The translations under genes and the position numbers were made by a program. This document shows positions 11,768 through 23,156 of a stretch of 64,000 nt of DNA, one piece after another (the first letter of the stretch is position 1; every line of letters starts with the position of its first letter). Source of the stretch: Prorocentrum cordatum (lineage: Eukaryota; Sar; Dinophyceae; Prorocentrales; Prorocentraceae); the NCBI GenBank assembly GCA_963575745.1, contig CAUYUJ010022440.1, forward strand, positions 1 to 64,000, in the 5' to 3' direction. The notes beneath the pieces are model-generated. The model made no database searches and had not been told where the DNA came from. It was given only the letters and a program-made list of their open reading frames with translations.

Positions 11768-12098
11768 TTGGCCAACCCGGCCCGGGCGGACAATGTGGTG
11801 ACCAGGGGTCGGTTTTTCGAAGATGACGAGAGATTTTGAAGTTCGTTTTGTGAATTTGAATTTTTATTCTGTGCAGTGAATCATGGCGCTTTCGATGGTG
11901 CAAATCTGAGGGCCATAGCTGCAGTATTTCGATCAAAACACTACGGGGAATCAACATGGTGTATGACCGAAAATAATATTCCTTCATTTTTCAAGCTGGA
12001 TTGAGCAGCGTTTTCTGCTCTCGAAACCGAATTCGCCTATTCGGAGCTCTACGAGAGTCCCGGCGGTAACCTGGTTGACGGTTTACCGCCGGATCCCA
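11768..12098 (+). mobile_element. T5-subtype element
   Basis: T-type ends with an unrelated-looking middle (GATGACGAGAGATTTTGAAG, ATCATGGCGCTTTCGATGG). The same subtype recurs in inverted orientation at about 26,200-26,590, which shows it is a real subfamily. Confidence 0.6.
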
Positions 12099-13309
12099 TC
12101 TCGACGGACCTTTTGGTGACTTTTGCTCGGTTGAAAAATTTGTTCTCGGTTCAACAATTCGTTTGAGCTCTAGTATTTGTTCCCGTGATATTCGATCTTA
12201 TTCCCGCTCGCCATCTTGATCTCAGCTCGATCGGGTACCTTTCACTGCCAAAAAGCGTCCCGGCGGGATCGGCTGTTTCGAGTCATCTTGATACGCGTTG
12301 TCGGTATTTTCTACGTAACTCGAGCTGTAGGGCAGCTACAGTGCTGGTAAGCACACCTATCGCACTCAGAATCATCAGGCGCGTTCGCCTGTTGAATCCA
12401 TAGGTCTGAACTCGGTCTGCTAGTCGAGCTAGGTCCGCAAACCTATTCGTATTATTCGAGTCAACTTGATACGCGTTGTCGGTATTTTCTACTTAACTCG
12501 ATCTGTAGGGCAGCTACAGTGCTGGTAAGCACACCTATCGCACTCAGAATCATCAGGCGCGTTCGCCTGTTGAATCGATAGGTCTGAACTCGGTCTGCTA
12601 GCCGAGCTAGGTCCGCAAACCTATTCGTATTATTCGAGTCAACTTGACAAACGCTCTCGGTTTTCTGTACTTAACTCGAGTTGTAGGGCAGCTACAGAGC
12701 CTATAGTCACAGAAATCGATTGGGAATTATCGGGCGCGTTTGTCTGTTGTATCGAGAGCTCTGAACTCGGCCTGTTGCCCGAGCTAGGTTCGCGAAACTA
12801 TACGTATTGTCCGAATAATCGTGAAAAGTGCCTTCAATTTTCAGCACTCAACCCGTGCTGGGGGAGGGCTACAGTGCTGCGGGTCATAGAAATCGATTTC
12901 CACACATCAGGCGCGTTCGTTGGTCGATTCGAGAGCTGAGAACTTGGTCTGCTGCTCGAAACAGGTCCGCGAAACTATTGTATTATTCGAGTCATCCTGA
13001 GAGATGCTGTCGTTTTTCTGCACTTAACTCGGGCTGTAGGGGGGCTGCAGGGCTGGTAATCACATGAGTCGATTTGCAGACATCAGACGCGTACGCCTGT
13101 CGCATTGAGAGGTCTGAACTCGGTCTGATACTCGAACTGGGTTGCGAAACTGTTTTTTTTTTTTTGGTTAGAGTCATCTTGAGAGGTCTGAAATCGCTTG
13201 GGCTGAAAACTAGTCGTTCTCTGGATTTTTTCTCACACTATATACTGTCAGGAAGCTCTACGAGTCCCCCGGCGGTAAGAAAGGTTGACGGTTTACCGCC
13301 GGCGCCCAG
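12099..13309 (+). mobile_element. Type 1 Helitron-like element, 5' end missing
   Basis: It starts at TCTCGACGGACC, so the first ~85 bp are absent. It includes the AT-rich segment, about five monomers, hairpin and CCAG. Confidence 0.65.
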
Positions 13310-14664
13310 TAACTCGTAGAGCTTCCCCTAGCAAGTTATTGCTGGAAGCTGAAGAGTAACTCGTAGAGCTTCCCTTAGCAAGTTCTTGCTGGAAGCTTGA
13401 GAGTAATTCCGGAGCGCTGGAGAGCTAGTTGGCAAGAAAAATCTCGACGGACCTGGTGACTTTTGCTCGGTTGAAAATTTTGTTCTCGAAATTCAACAAT
13501 TCGTTTCAGCTCTAGTATTTTTTCCCGTGATATTCGATCTTATTCCCGCTCGCCATCTTGATCTCAGCTCGATCGGGTACATTTTACTGCCAAAAAGCGT
13601 CCCGGCGGGATCGGCCGTTTCGAGTCATCTTGATACGCGTTGTCGGTATTTTGTTCTTAACTCGAGCTGTAGGGCAGCTACATAGCTGGTAAGCACACCT
13701 ATCGTATTGAGAATTATCAGGCGCGTTCGCCCGTTGAATCCAGAGGTCTGAACTCGGTCTGCTAGCCGAGCTAGGTCCGCAAACCTATTCGTATTATTCG
13801 AGTCGTCTTGACAGACGCTCTCGGTTTTCTGTACTTAACTCGATCTGTAGGGCAGCTACAGAGCTGGTAAGCACACCTATCGCATTCAGAATCATCAGGC
13901 GCGTTCGCCTGTTGAATCCAGAGGTCTGAACTCGGTCTGCTAGCCGAGCTAGGTCCGCAAACCTATTCGTATTATTCGAGTTGTCTTGACAAACGCTCTC
14001 GGTTTTCTGTACTTAACTCGAGCTGTAGGGCAGCTACAGGGCTCATTGTCACAGACATCGATGGGGAATCATCAGTCGCGTTCGTCTATTGAACCGAGAG
14101 CTCTGAACTCGGCCTGCTGCCCTAGCTAGGTTCGCGAAACTATTCGTATTGTCCGAATCATCTTGAGACGTGCTCTCAATTTTCTACACTCAACTCGTGC
14201 TGGGGGAGGGCTACAGTGCTGCGGGTCACAGATATCGATTTGCACACATCAGGCGCGTCTGTTGGTCGATTCAGAGCTCGGAACTCGGTCTGCTGCTCGA
14301 ACTAGGTCCGCGAAACTATTCTATTATTCGAGTCGATACTGTCGGTTTTCTGCACTTAACTCGGGCTGTAGGGGAGCTGCAGGGCTGGGAATCACATGAG
14401 TGGATTCGCAGACATCAGACGCGCCCGCCTGTCGCATTGAGAGGTCTGAACTCGGTTCGATACTCGAACTGGGTTGCGAAACTGTTTGTTTTTTGGTTAG
14501 AGTCATCTTGAGAGGTCTGAAATCGCTTCGGCTGAAAAACTAGTCGTTCTTTGGATTTTTTTCCACACTATATACTGTCAGGAAGCTCTACAAGTCCCCC
14601 GGCGGTAAGAAAGGTTGACGGTTTACCGCCGGCGCCCAGTAATTCCGGGGCGCTGGAGAGCTAG
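13310..14664 (+). mobile_element. 5' unit of a type 1 element interrupted by 13357-14639
   Basis: Positions 13310-13356 (TAACTCGTAGAGC … GAAGAG) and 14640-14664 (TAATTCCGGGGCG … GAGCTAG) together form a normal type 1 5' unit once the nested element is removed. Confidence 0.7.
13357..14639 (+). mobile_element. Complete type 1 Helitron-like element
   Basis: It is 1,283 bp from TAACTCGTAGAGC to CCAG, inserted between GAAGAG and TAATTCC without target duplication. It contains about five ~176-bp monomers. Confidence 0.75.
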
Positions 14665-14808
14665 TACCTCGTAGAGCTCTGCGGCATCGATGAGCTAGAG
14701 GAATGACTCGTAGAGCTTCCCTAAGCTAGTTGCTGGAAGCTTAAGAGTATTTCCTGCGCGCTGGAGAGCTAGTTGGCAAGAATAATCTCGACGGAACTTT
14801 TGCTGACT

Positions 14809-15867
14809 TGACTCGTAGAGCTTCCCAAAGCTAGTTGCTGGAAGCTTAAGAGTAATTCCGGCGCGCTGGAGAGCTAGTTGGCTCGAATAAAAATAACTGA
14901 ACTTTTCACAACTTTTAGTCGGTTGAAAATTTTGTTCTCGACATTCAACAATTCGTTTGTGCTCTAGTATTTTTTCCCGTGATATTCGATCTTATTCCCG
15001 CTCGTCATCTTGATCTCAGCTCGATCGGGTATCTTTTACGGCCAGAAAGCACACTGGCGGGATCGGCCGTTTCGAGTCATCTTGATACGCGTTGTCGGTA
15101 TTTTGTACTTAACTCGAGCTGTAGGACAGCTACAGAGCTGGTAAGCACAGCTAATCGATGTAGAATGATTAGCTGCGTTCGCCTGTTGAATCCAGAGCTC
15201 TGAACTCGGTTTGCTAGCCGAGCTAGGTCCGCAAACCTATTCGTATTATTCAAGTCATCTTGATTCGCACTGTCGGTATTCTGAACTTAACTCGAGATAT
15301 AGGACAGCTACAGAGCTGGTAAGCACGCCTCATCGACTCAGAATCATCAGGCGCGTTCGGCTGTTCCAACCAGAGGTCTGAACTCGGTCTGCTAGCCGAG
15401 CCAGGTCCGCAAACCCATTCGTATTATTCGAATCATCTTGATAGGCGCTCTCGGTTTCCTGTACTTAACTCGAGCTATAGGACAGCTACAGGGCTGATAG
15501 TTAAGAAACCGATTCAGAATGATCAGTCGCGTTTGTCTGTCGAATCCAGAGCTCTGAACTCGGTCTGCTGCGCGATCCAGAATCACGAAACTGTTCGTAT
15601 TCTTCCAGTCATCTTGAGAGCAACTGTCGGCGTTCTGCACTTAACTCGGGCTGTAGGGAGGCTGCAGGGCGGGTAATCACAGGGATCGATTCGGAGACAT
15701 CAGACGCGTCCGTCTGTCGCATTCAGAGATCTGAACTCGGTCTGATACTCGAGTTGGGCTGAAAAACTATTCGTTCTCTGCAATTTTTTTCGGCATTATA
15801 TGTTGTCAGGAAGCTCTACGAGTCCCCCGGCGGTAACAAAGGTTGACGGTTTACCGCCGGCGCCCAG
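14809..15867 (+). mobile_element. Complete type 1 Helitron-like element, 1,059 bp
   Basis: It runs from TGACTCGTAGAGC to CCAG. The host flanks GCTGACT and TTTGGTCGG rejoin perfectly to the conserved GCTGACTTTTGGTCGG of other type 1 copies, with no target duplication. Confidence 0.85.
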
Positions 15868-16768
15868 TTTGGTCGGTTGAAAATTTTGTTCTCAAAATTC
15901 AACCATTCGTTTGAGCTCTAGTATTGATTCCCGTGATATTCGATCAAATTCCCGCTCGCCATCTTGATCTCAGCTCGATCGGGTGAATATTACTATCGAA
16001 AAGCACTCTGGCGGGATCGGCCGTTTCGAGTCATCTTGATACGCGCTGACGGTTTTCTGAACATAACTCGAGCTTCAGGACAGCTACAGAGCTGGTAAGC
16101 ACAGCCAATGGATGTAGAATTGAAAGGCGCGTTCGCCTGTTGAATCCCGAGGTCTGAACTCGGTCTGTTGGCCGAGCTAGGTTTGCAAACCTGTTCGTAT
16201 TATTCGAGTCATCTAAACAGGAACTCTCGGTTTTCTGTACTTAACTCGAGCTGTAGGACTGCGGCAGAGCTGATATTTACAGAAATCGATTGGGAATCAT
16301 GAGTTGCGATTGTCTGTCGAATCCAGAGCTCTGAACTCTGTCTGCTGCCCGATCTAGAATCGCGAAACTATTAGTATTGGTCGAGTCATCTTAGAAGTGC
16401 TCTTGGTTTTTTCACTTAACTCGCGCTGAGGGGGGCTACAGTGCTTCTTGTCACAGGACTCGATTTGAAGACACCAGACGCGTCCGCCTTTCGAATACAG
16501 AGCTCGGAACTCGGCCTGCTGCCCGAATCAGGTCTGCAAAACCATTGTATTATTCGATTCATCTTGAGAGGTGCTGTCGGTTTTCTGCACTTAACTGGGG
16601 CTGTAGGGGGGCTGCAGGGCTGGTAATGCCAGAAGTCGATTCGCAGATATCAGACGCGTCCGCCTGTCGCATTCAGAGGTCGAAAAATATTGACTGTAAG
16701 TCGGAATGTTCGAAGGTGCTGTCGGTTCTCTCAACTTAAGTCGAGGTAGGAAGCTCTACGAGTTCCCC

Positions 16769-16791
16769 GGCTCAAGCCATTTCGGCTCAAG
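16769..16791 (+). other. Tandem relict spliced leader of LINE-1
   Basis: GGCTCAAG is followed directly by CCATTTCGGCTCAAG. The 15-nt unit differs at one position from the 3' part of the dinoflagellate spliced leader (CCATTTTGGCTCAAG). The junction AG|CC is the AG inside the leader itself, which can serve as a new acceptor site. This is the arrangement expected after two rounds of trans-splicing and retroposition. Confidence 0.85.
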
Positions 16792-16847
16792 CTGCATTGT
16801 GCAGTCAGGAGTCTTTGGTTCCTCATACTGTACACGGTGCTCTCACT

Positions 16848-17678
16848 ATGAGGGACGACGGCGGCGCCGCGTTGGCTGCTTCTCTTGTGGAGGCAGCGGT
16901 CCGCGCTGCTGTTCAGGCAGGTGCCCCGCGCAGGACTGTCGCAGCCGCCGCGGCTGCCGTGGCCTCGGTCATGGCGGCGACGCGGTGTGGCGTTGGTCCG
17001 GCGCAGGGCGCCCCTGATCCCGCTGCCGCCGGTTCGGCCGGATCACGGCGGCAGCGGAGGAGGCTGAGGAAGAAAATTATGACGTGCAGGTCGGGGCAGG
17101 ATGCTGTCCTTGGGGAGCCTGTCGGGCAGACCCTAAAGGCTGATCAGGATGTTGATCATGAGATATCTTGTTATCACAGGTCCAGTGTTGATCATGGCGC
17201 CTCTGATTTTCATGTTGGGAGCTCGTCATCTAGGCGAGTCCAGTTTGATGATCGGTCTTCAGTGGTTTCTTATGAGATACCCCTTCAAGCGAGGCTGAGA
17301 CCCATATCGAGGAGGCCGAAGAAGAAAACTATGAGTTGCAGGTCGATGGATGACAATACTGAGAGTATCCAGGAAGCCATAGTAGTTCAGGGTAGTAAAA
17401 TCGATAATGTTCAGACCCAGGAACAGAGGAAAGTGATGTTAGCGCAGGAGAAGGATCCTTTTAATCAGATGATGATGAAGCATGTTTGGAAAACGGAGGA
17501 TGCACATGAGGATCTCATCCATGTTGTTCAATCGACGAAGACTGACATCAAAAGAGTTGATGACACACTTAAGTTGCATACGGAGCGCATGGGAGAATCA
17601 GATGCACGGACAGATATTCTGGAGAAACAGGTTAAGCAAATTTTGGCTGGACAAGGACGAGGACAAGGACGAGGATAA
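16848..17678 (+). CDS. LINE-1 ORF1-like protein (276 aa)
   Basis: The first ATG of the frame is at 16848; the frame is open from 16797. The N-terminal ~65 residues are alanine-rich, followed by a basic RRQRRRLRKK stretch. A short motif occurs twice (RKKIMTCRSGQD, then KKKTMSCRSMDD), indicating an internal duplication. From MDDNTESIQEAI onward the protein matches the coiled-coil region of LINE-3 ORF1 (MDDNTERIQDAI, then KIDNVQ). The C-terminal nucleic-acid-binding part of ORF1 is missing. The ending, GQGRGQGRG, comes from a 12-bp repeat at the deletion junction. By family knowledge ORF1 proteins bind LINE RNA. Whether this truncated form is made is unknown. Confidence 0.6.
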   Translation: MRDDGGAALAASLVEAAVRAAVQAGAPRRTVAAAAAAVASVMAATRCGVGPAQGAPDPAAAGSAGSRRQRRRLRKKIMTCRSGQDAVLGEPVGQTLKADQDVDHEISCYHRSSVDHGASDFHVGSSSSRRVQFDDRSSVVSYEIPLQARLRPISRRPKKKTMSCRSMDDNTESIQEAIVVQGSKIDNVQTQEQRKVMLAQEKDPFNQMMMKHVWKTEDAHEDLIHVVQSTKTDIKRVDDTLKLHTERMGESDARTDILEKQVKQILAGQGRGQGRG

Positions 17679-17679
17679 G

Positions 17680-18015
17680 GATGATGGAGTGGGCAGCAAC
17701 AGATGTCAGGATGGTATCGGGCAGCAGCCCAACGAGTATTCGAATCTTTACAGGTATGGTGCCATCGATTGTGGTTTCGATGGTGGAGTGTCGACGGCGG
17801 GTGTCGGAGTCGGTTGCTGTATTGATGTCGGTCGTGTCTCGCGGACGTGTCGTAAGCCGAGCTCTAGAGATATTGTGTGGACGGAGGTGTATAGTGCTGC
17901 TTTCTCTTTCGACAACAATGCTTCAGTTACTGTTGCCGAACTGTCGGCGATTGAACTTATCATTGATGTTCTTCAACGGGTTCTTCACACATACTTTGAG
18001 TTTGAACTTTTGTGA
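17680..18015 (+). pseudogene. LINE-1 fragment of RNase H-like C-terminal domain
   Basis: In the frame ending at TGA 18013-18015, residues read FDGG … GVGVGCCIDVG … IVWTEVYSAAFS … VTVAELSAIEL. This aligns along its length with the last ~90 residues of LINE-3 (FDGG … GVGVGCWIDVG … IIWTEVYSAAFS). It keeps both an aspartate in FDGG and a glutamate in AELSAIE, positions expected to be catalytic in RNase H. The N-terminal portion with GDS and RAD motifs is deleted. It is out of frame with ORF1. Confidence 0.75.
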
Positions 18016-18535
18016 CTTGTGTTTGCGTTGCTTTCTTCATGCTTGTGTGTTCATGCATGCACGCGTGTCGAATAAGAGCTTCGCTTGTTGGCCACTTGTT
18101 GCATGCATTATTGTTTGTGATCGCCTCGCGTGGTCTTTTTGTTTGTTATTGTGACTGCCTCGTGTGGTTATTCAGTGCATCTTTATTCAGTGCAGCGAAG
18201 GCTGTAATGCTTGTATCTCATTTGTTCTTCTTTTCCTCATTTTATCTCTCATTGAGCTCTAACAATTCAGTGTGTGCATGTTCAGTCCTTGGCCAGGTCT
18301 CCTGGCTCTCTTGTCGTAGTCTTAGTCTTGCCTCTTCAGTGTTCTCACTGTTGTAGGGTTTAATTTTAGTTCCGCCTCATCAGTTTCGCAACTGCTCGAG
18401 GGTGAACACTTTGGAGTCTTCTATGTGATGTGCTCCCACAGGCTGTGCCGAACTTCTTTAAGAGACTTCGATTCGCCTGATACTTTGTTGGACCTGGCCT
18501 CAGGGCCAATATGGTCCCAGCAAAGACGCAAAAAA
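18016..18535 (+). other. LINE-1 3' untranslated region
   Basis: About 520 nt without a convincing frame, T/G-rich at first (repeated TTGTG, CATGCATGCACG). It ends with a strong hairpin: GGACC pairs with GGTCC and TGGCC with GGCCA around TCAG, followed by CAGCAAAGACGCAAAAAA. LINE-2 ends with the similar GAGCAAAGCAAAAAA. A shared 3' end of this sort is the usual recognition signal for target-primed reverse transcription. Confidence 0.6.
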
Positions 18536-18642
18536 CCAAGGTTGACGGTTTGCCGCCGGCGCCCAATTCCGGCGCGGGGTGGAGCTAGTTGGCCCACCCG
18601 GCCGAGGCGGACAATGTAACTCGTAGAGCTTCCCTTAGCAAG

Positions 18643-19833
18643 TAACTCGTAGAGCTTCCCTCCAGTTGTTGCTGGAAGCAAAAGAGTAATTCCGGGGCGC
18701 TGGAGAGCTAGTTGGCAAGAAAAATCTCGACGGACCTTTTGCTGACTTTTCGTCGGTTGAATTTTTTTCTCAAAATTTGAGCATTCGTTAGAGTTCTAGT
18801 ATTTTTTCCCATGATATTCGATATTATTCCCACTCGCCATCTTGATCTCAGCTCGAGCGGGTACCTTTTACTGCCAAAAAGCAGGCAGGCGGGATCGACC
18901 GTTTCGAGTCATCGTGATACGTGCTGTCGGTTTTATCAAGATAACTCGAGCTTCAGGACAGCTACAGAGCTGATGAGCACAGCTAATCGATGCAGAATGA
19001 TCAGGCGCGTTCGCCTTTTGAACCCAGAGGGCTGAAGTCGGTCTGCTGGCCGAGCTAGGTCTGCAAACCTATTCGTACTATTCGAGTCATCTTGACAGAC
19101 GCTCTCGGTTTATGTACTCAACTCGAGCTGCAGGACAGCTACGTAGCTGATACGTACAAAATCCGATCAGAATTATCAGTGGCCGTTGTCTGTTGAATCC
19201 AGAGCTCTGAACTCGGTCTTCTGCCCGATCTAGAATTGCGAAAGTATTCGTATTGTTCGAGTCGCTTGCGAGATGCTGTCGGTTCTTTGCACTTAACTCG
19301 GGCTGTAGGGGGGCTGCATGGCTGGTAATCACTGGAATCGATTCGGAGACATCAGGCGCGTTCGCCTGCGGAATCCAGAGCTCTGAACTCGGTCTGTTGC
19401 CCGAACTAGGTCCGCGAAGCTCTCCCTATTGTTCGAGTCATTCTGAGAGGTGCTGTCGGTTTCCTGCACTTAACCCGGAAGCAGGGGGGGCTGCAGGGCT
19501 GGTAATGACAGGGATCGATTCAGAGACATCAGACGCGTCCGACCTGAACTTGGTCTGATACTCGAACTAGGTTTGCCAAACTATTCGTATTGTTCGAGTC
19601 CTCTTGAGAGGTGCTGTCGATTTACGCACGTAACTCGGGCAGTAGGAGAGCTACAGAGCTCGTGCAGAAGACAATCTGGAAGCATCGGGGGCGTTCGGCT
19701 GTTGCATCCGAGAGGTCTGAAATTGCCTGGGCTGAAAAGCTATTTTTTCTGTGTAATTTCTTTCGACATTATTTGTTGTGAGGAAGCTCTACGAGTCCCC
19801 CGGCGGTAAGAAAGGTTGACCGCCGGCGCCCAG
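18643..19833 (+). mobile_element. Type 1 Helitron-like element, nested
   Basis: It is 1,191 bp, inserted between CTTAGCAAG and TTATTGCTGG of the outer element's 5' unit, with clean rejoining. Its terminal hairpin has lost part of the loop and right arm (GGTTGACCGCCGG), so this copy can no longer form the full stem. Confidence 0.75.
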
Positions 19834-20239
19834 TTATTGCTGGAAGCTTGAGTAATTCCGGGGCGCTGGAGAGCTAGTTGGCAAGAAAAATCTCGACGGA
19901 CCTTTTGGTGACTTTTGGTCGGTTGAAAATTTTGTTCTCGAAATTCAACAATTCGTTTGAGCTCTAGTATTTTTCCCGTGATATTCGATCTTATTCCCGC
20001 TCGCCATCTTGATCTCAGCTCGATCGGGTACCTTTTACTGCCAAAAGCAGGCAGGCGGGATCGGCCGTTTCAAGTCATCTTGTCACGCGGTGTCGGTTTT
20101 CTCCCGATAACTCGAGCTTCAGGACAGCTAAAGAGCTGGTAAGCACAGCTAATCGATTCAGAATGATCAGGCGCGTTCGCCTGTTGAAGCCAGAGGTTTG
20201 AATTCGGTCTGCTAGCCGAGCTAGGTGCGCAAACCTATT

Positions 20240-20770
20240 CGTATTATTCGAGTCATCTCGACAGACGCTCTCGGTTTTCTGTACTTAACTCGAGCTACAG
20301 GACAGCTAAAGAGCCGCTACGTACAGAATCGGATTCAGAATCATCAGTTGCCGTTGTCTGTTGAATGCAGAGCTCTGAACTCGGTCTGCTGCCCGATCTA
20401 GAATCGCGAAACTATTCGTATTGTTCGAGTCACTTGCGAGATACTGTCGGTTCTCTGGACTTAACTCGGGCTGTAGGGGGGCTGCATGGCTGGTAATCAC
20501 TGGAATCGATTCGGAGACGTCAGGCGCGTTCGCCTGCGGAATCCAGAGCTCCGACCTCGGTCTGTTGCCCGAACTAGGTCCGCGAAACTATTCGTATTGT
20601 TCGAGTCATCCTGAGAGATGCTGTCGGTTTCCTGCACTTAACTCGGCTGCAGGGGGGGCTGCAGGGCTGGTAATCACAGGGATCGATTCAGAGACATCAG
20701 ACGCGTCCGCCTGTCGCATGCAGAGGTCTGAACTCGGTCTGATGCTCGAACTAGGTTTGCCAAACTATTC
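20240..20770 (+). repeat. Reference stretch of the ~176-bp internal tandem monomer
   Basis: CGTATT(A/G)TTCGAG recurs at 20240, 20416, 20593 and 20770 (periods 176, 177, 177). Elsewhere periods of 175-177 are seen, for example 48739, 48914 and 49091. Each monomer carries three potential hairpins: CTGTAG…CTACAG, CAGGCG-CGTT-CGCCTG, and CTCGG…CCGAG. Monomers are clearly diverged from each other and occur in runs of about three to six inside type 1 elements. Confidence 0.85.
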
Positions 20771-21312
20771 GTATTGTTCGAGTCATCTTGAGAGGTGCTG
20801 TCGATTTACGCACGTTTTTCGGGCTGTAGAAGAGCTACAGAGCTCGTAAAGAAGACACTCCAGAAGCATCGGGGGCGTTCGGCTGTTGCATCCGAGAGGT
20901 CTGAAATTGCCTGGGCTGAAAAGCTATTTTTTACGTGAAATTTCTTTCGACATTATATGTTGTCGGTAAGAAAGGTTGACGGCTTACCGCCGGCGCCCAG
21001 TGGTAACTTTTGGGTGGTTGTCCGAATATTTGAAAGATATTTAACCATTTTTTTTGAGAAAGCAGATTTTTCGCACCTGTAGTGGGTTAAGGCGCGCCTG
21101 CCAGTAAAATTTCCAGATCCGTAGCTGTAGTATTACTATCAAAACACTTGGAGGAATCAACGTTGGATAAAAACAGAAAAACGTGATTTTTCGAGTTTCT
21201 CAGGTCTTGCTCTAGACGCTTTCTTCATGCTTCTTGATGAGCGCCGTGTGAGAAAAGAGCTCTACGAGGGCCCCGGAGGTAACCTGGTTGACGGTTTACC
21301 GCCGGTTCCCAG

Positions 21313-22321
21313 TAATTCTGGCGCGCTGGAGAGCTAGTTGGCTCGAAAAAAAAGAACTGAACTTTTCACAACTTTTGGTCGGTTGAAAATTTTGTTCTCG
21401 AAATTCAACAATTCGTTTGTGCTCTAGTAGTTTTCCCGTGATATTCGATCTTATTCCCGCTCGTCATCTTGATCTCAGCTCGATCGGGTATCTTTTACTG
21501 CCAAAAAGCACACTGGCGGGATCGGCCGTTTCGAGTCATCTTGATACGCGTTGTCGGTATCTTGTACTTAACTCTGTAGGACAGCTACAGAGCTGCTAAG
21601 CACAGCTAATCGATGTAGAATGATTAGATGCGTCCGCCTGTTGAATCCAGAGCTCTAAACTCGGTTTGCTAGCCGAGCTAGGTCCGCAAACCTATTCGTA
21701 TTATTCAAGTCATCTTGATTCGCACTGTCGGTATTCTGAACTTAACTCGAGATATAGGACAGCTACAGAGCTGGTAAGCACGCCGTATCGACTCAGAATC
21801 ATCAGGCGCGTTCGGCTGTTCCAACCAGAGGTCTGAACTCGGTCTGCTAGCCGAGCCAGGTCCGCAAACCTATTCGTATTATTCGAATCATCTTGATAGG
21901 CGCTCTAGGTTTCCTGTACTTAACTCGAGCTATAGGACAGCTACAGGGCTGATAGTTACAGCAACCGATTCAGAATCATCAGCCGCGTTTGTCTGTCGAA
22001 TCCAGAGCTCTGAACTCGGTCTGCTGCGCGATCCAGAATCACGAAGCTGTTCGTATTCTTCCAGTCATCTTGAGAGTTACTGTTGGCGTTCTGCACTTAA
22101 CTCGGGCTGTAGGGAGTCTGCATGGCGGGTAATCACAGGAATCGATTCGGAGACATCAGACGCGTCCGTCTGTCGCATTCAGAGGTCTGAACTCGGTCTG
22201 ATACTCGAGTTGGGCTGAAAAACTATTCGTTCTCTGCAATTTTTTTCGACATTATATGTTGTCAGGAAGCTCTACGAGTTCCGGCGGTAACAAAGGTTGA
22301 CGGTTTACCGCCGGCGCCCAG
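21313..22321 (+). mobile_element. Type 1 Helitron-like element, 5' unit partial
   Basis: It begins TAATTCTGGCGCGCTGG inside the 5' unit, has a variant leader (TTGGCTCGAAAAAAAAG), about four monomers, and ends with hairpin and CCAG at 22321. Confidence 0.65.
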
Positions 22322-23156
22322 TTGGCAAGAACAATCCTGACGAACCTTTTGGTGACTTTTGGTCAGTTAAAAAAAATTGTTCTCAAAATTTATACATTCG
22401 TTAGAGCTCTAGATTTTTCCCATGATATTCGATCTCATTCTCGCCCGCCATCTTCATCTCAGCTCGATCGGGTAGCTTTTACTGCCAAAAAGCACACGGG
22501 CGGGATCAGCCGTTTCGAGTTATCTTGATAGGCGGGACGGTTTTCTCAAGATAACTCGAGCTTCATGACAGCTACAGAGCTGGTAAGCACAGCTAATCGA
22601 TTCTGAATGATCAGGCGCGTTCGCCTGTTGAACGCAGAGGTCTGAACTCGGTCTGCTAGCCGAGCTAGGTCCGCAAAGCTATTCGTATTATTTGAGTCAT
22701 CTTGGCAGACGCTCTCGGTTTTCTGTACTTATCTCGAGCTACAGGACAGCTACAGAGCTGATACGTACAGAATCTGATCTGATTCAGAATCATCAGTGGC
22801 CGTTGTCTGTTGGCCGATCTAGAACCGCGAAACTATTCGTATTGTTCGAGTCATCTTGAGAGATGCTGTCGGTTCTCTGCACTTAACTCGGGCTGTAGGG
22901 GGCTGCCTGGCTGGTAATCGCTGGAATGGATTCGTAGACATCAGACGGTTCCGCCTTTCGAATCCAGAGCTCCGAAATCTGTCTGCTGCCCAAACTAGGT
23001 CCCGAAACTATTCGTATTGTTCGAGTCATCCTGAGAGGTGCTGTCGGTTCCCTGCACTTAACTCGGGCTGTAGGGGGGCTGCAGGGCTGGTAATCATAGG
23101 AATCGATTCAGAGACATCAGACGCGTCCGCCTGTCGCATGCAGGAGAGATCTGAAA

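Larger units (their letters stand above)
16769..18535 (+). mobile_element. LINE-1: internally deleted LINE retrotransposon
   Basis: It is a 1.77-kb element inserted in a type 1 terminal hairpin. The left host ends in CTCTACGAGTTCCCC (GG shared with the element) and the right host resumes with CCAAGGTTGACGG after the A-rich tail; CGGTAA of the target is missing. It keeps an ORF1 (276 aa) and the last ~90 residues of the RNase H-like domain found in LINE-3. Endonuclease and reverse transcriptase are absent. The join lies around 17,640-17,750, where GGACAAGGACGA is repeated. The 3' end has a hairpin (GGACCTGGCC … GGCCAATATGGTCC) followed by GCAAAG and GCAAAAAA. It would need enzymes from a complete relative. 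Confidence 0.85.
14704..18566 (+). mobile_element. Type 1 element hosting a second type 1 element and LINE-1
   Basis: It begins TGACTCGTAGAGC and ends GCGCCCAA. Its own sequence is 14704-14808, 15868-16768 and 18536-18566. It sits at an A^T site of the solo unit. LINE-1 interrupts its terminal hairpin. Confidence 0.75.
14665..18588 (+). repeat. Solo T-type 5' unit split by a type 1 element
   Basis: The left part (14665-14703) ends GCTAGAGGAA and the right part (18567-18588) is TTCCGGCGCGGGGTGGAGCTAG. Together they give the standard ~60-bp unit. The same GAGGAA^TTCCGG position is also broken near 34,423 and 48,338. Confidence 0.7.
18617..21000 (+). mobile_element. Type 1 element containing a nested type 1 element
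   Basis: The 5' end TAACTCGTAGAGC follows GACAATG; the 3' CCAG precedes TGGTAAC. Its own sequence is 18617-18642 plus 19834-21000. Part of the left hairpin region is altered (TGTTGTCGGTAAG). Confidence 0.75.
18589..21312 (+). mobile_element. T-type (T3 end) element interrupted by 18617-21000
   Basis: The left part, TTGGCCCACCCGG … GACAATG (18589-18616), and the right part, starting TGGTAACTTTTGGG at 21001, rejoin to the standard T body. The right end is T3-like: GAGCTCTACGAGGG, a hairpin with GGAGGTAA in the left arm, and GGTTCCCAG. Confidence 0.7.
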
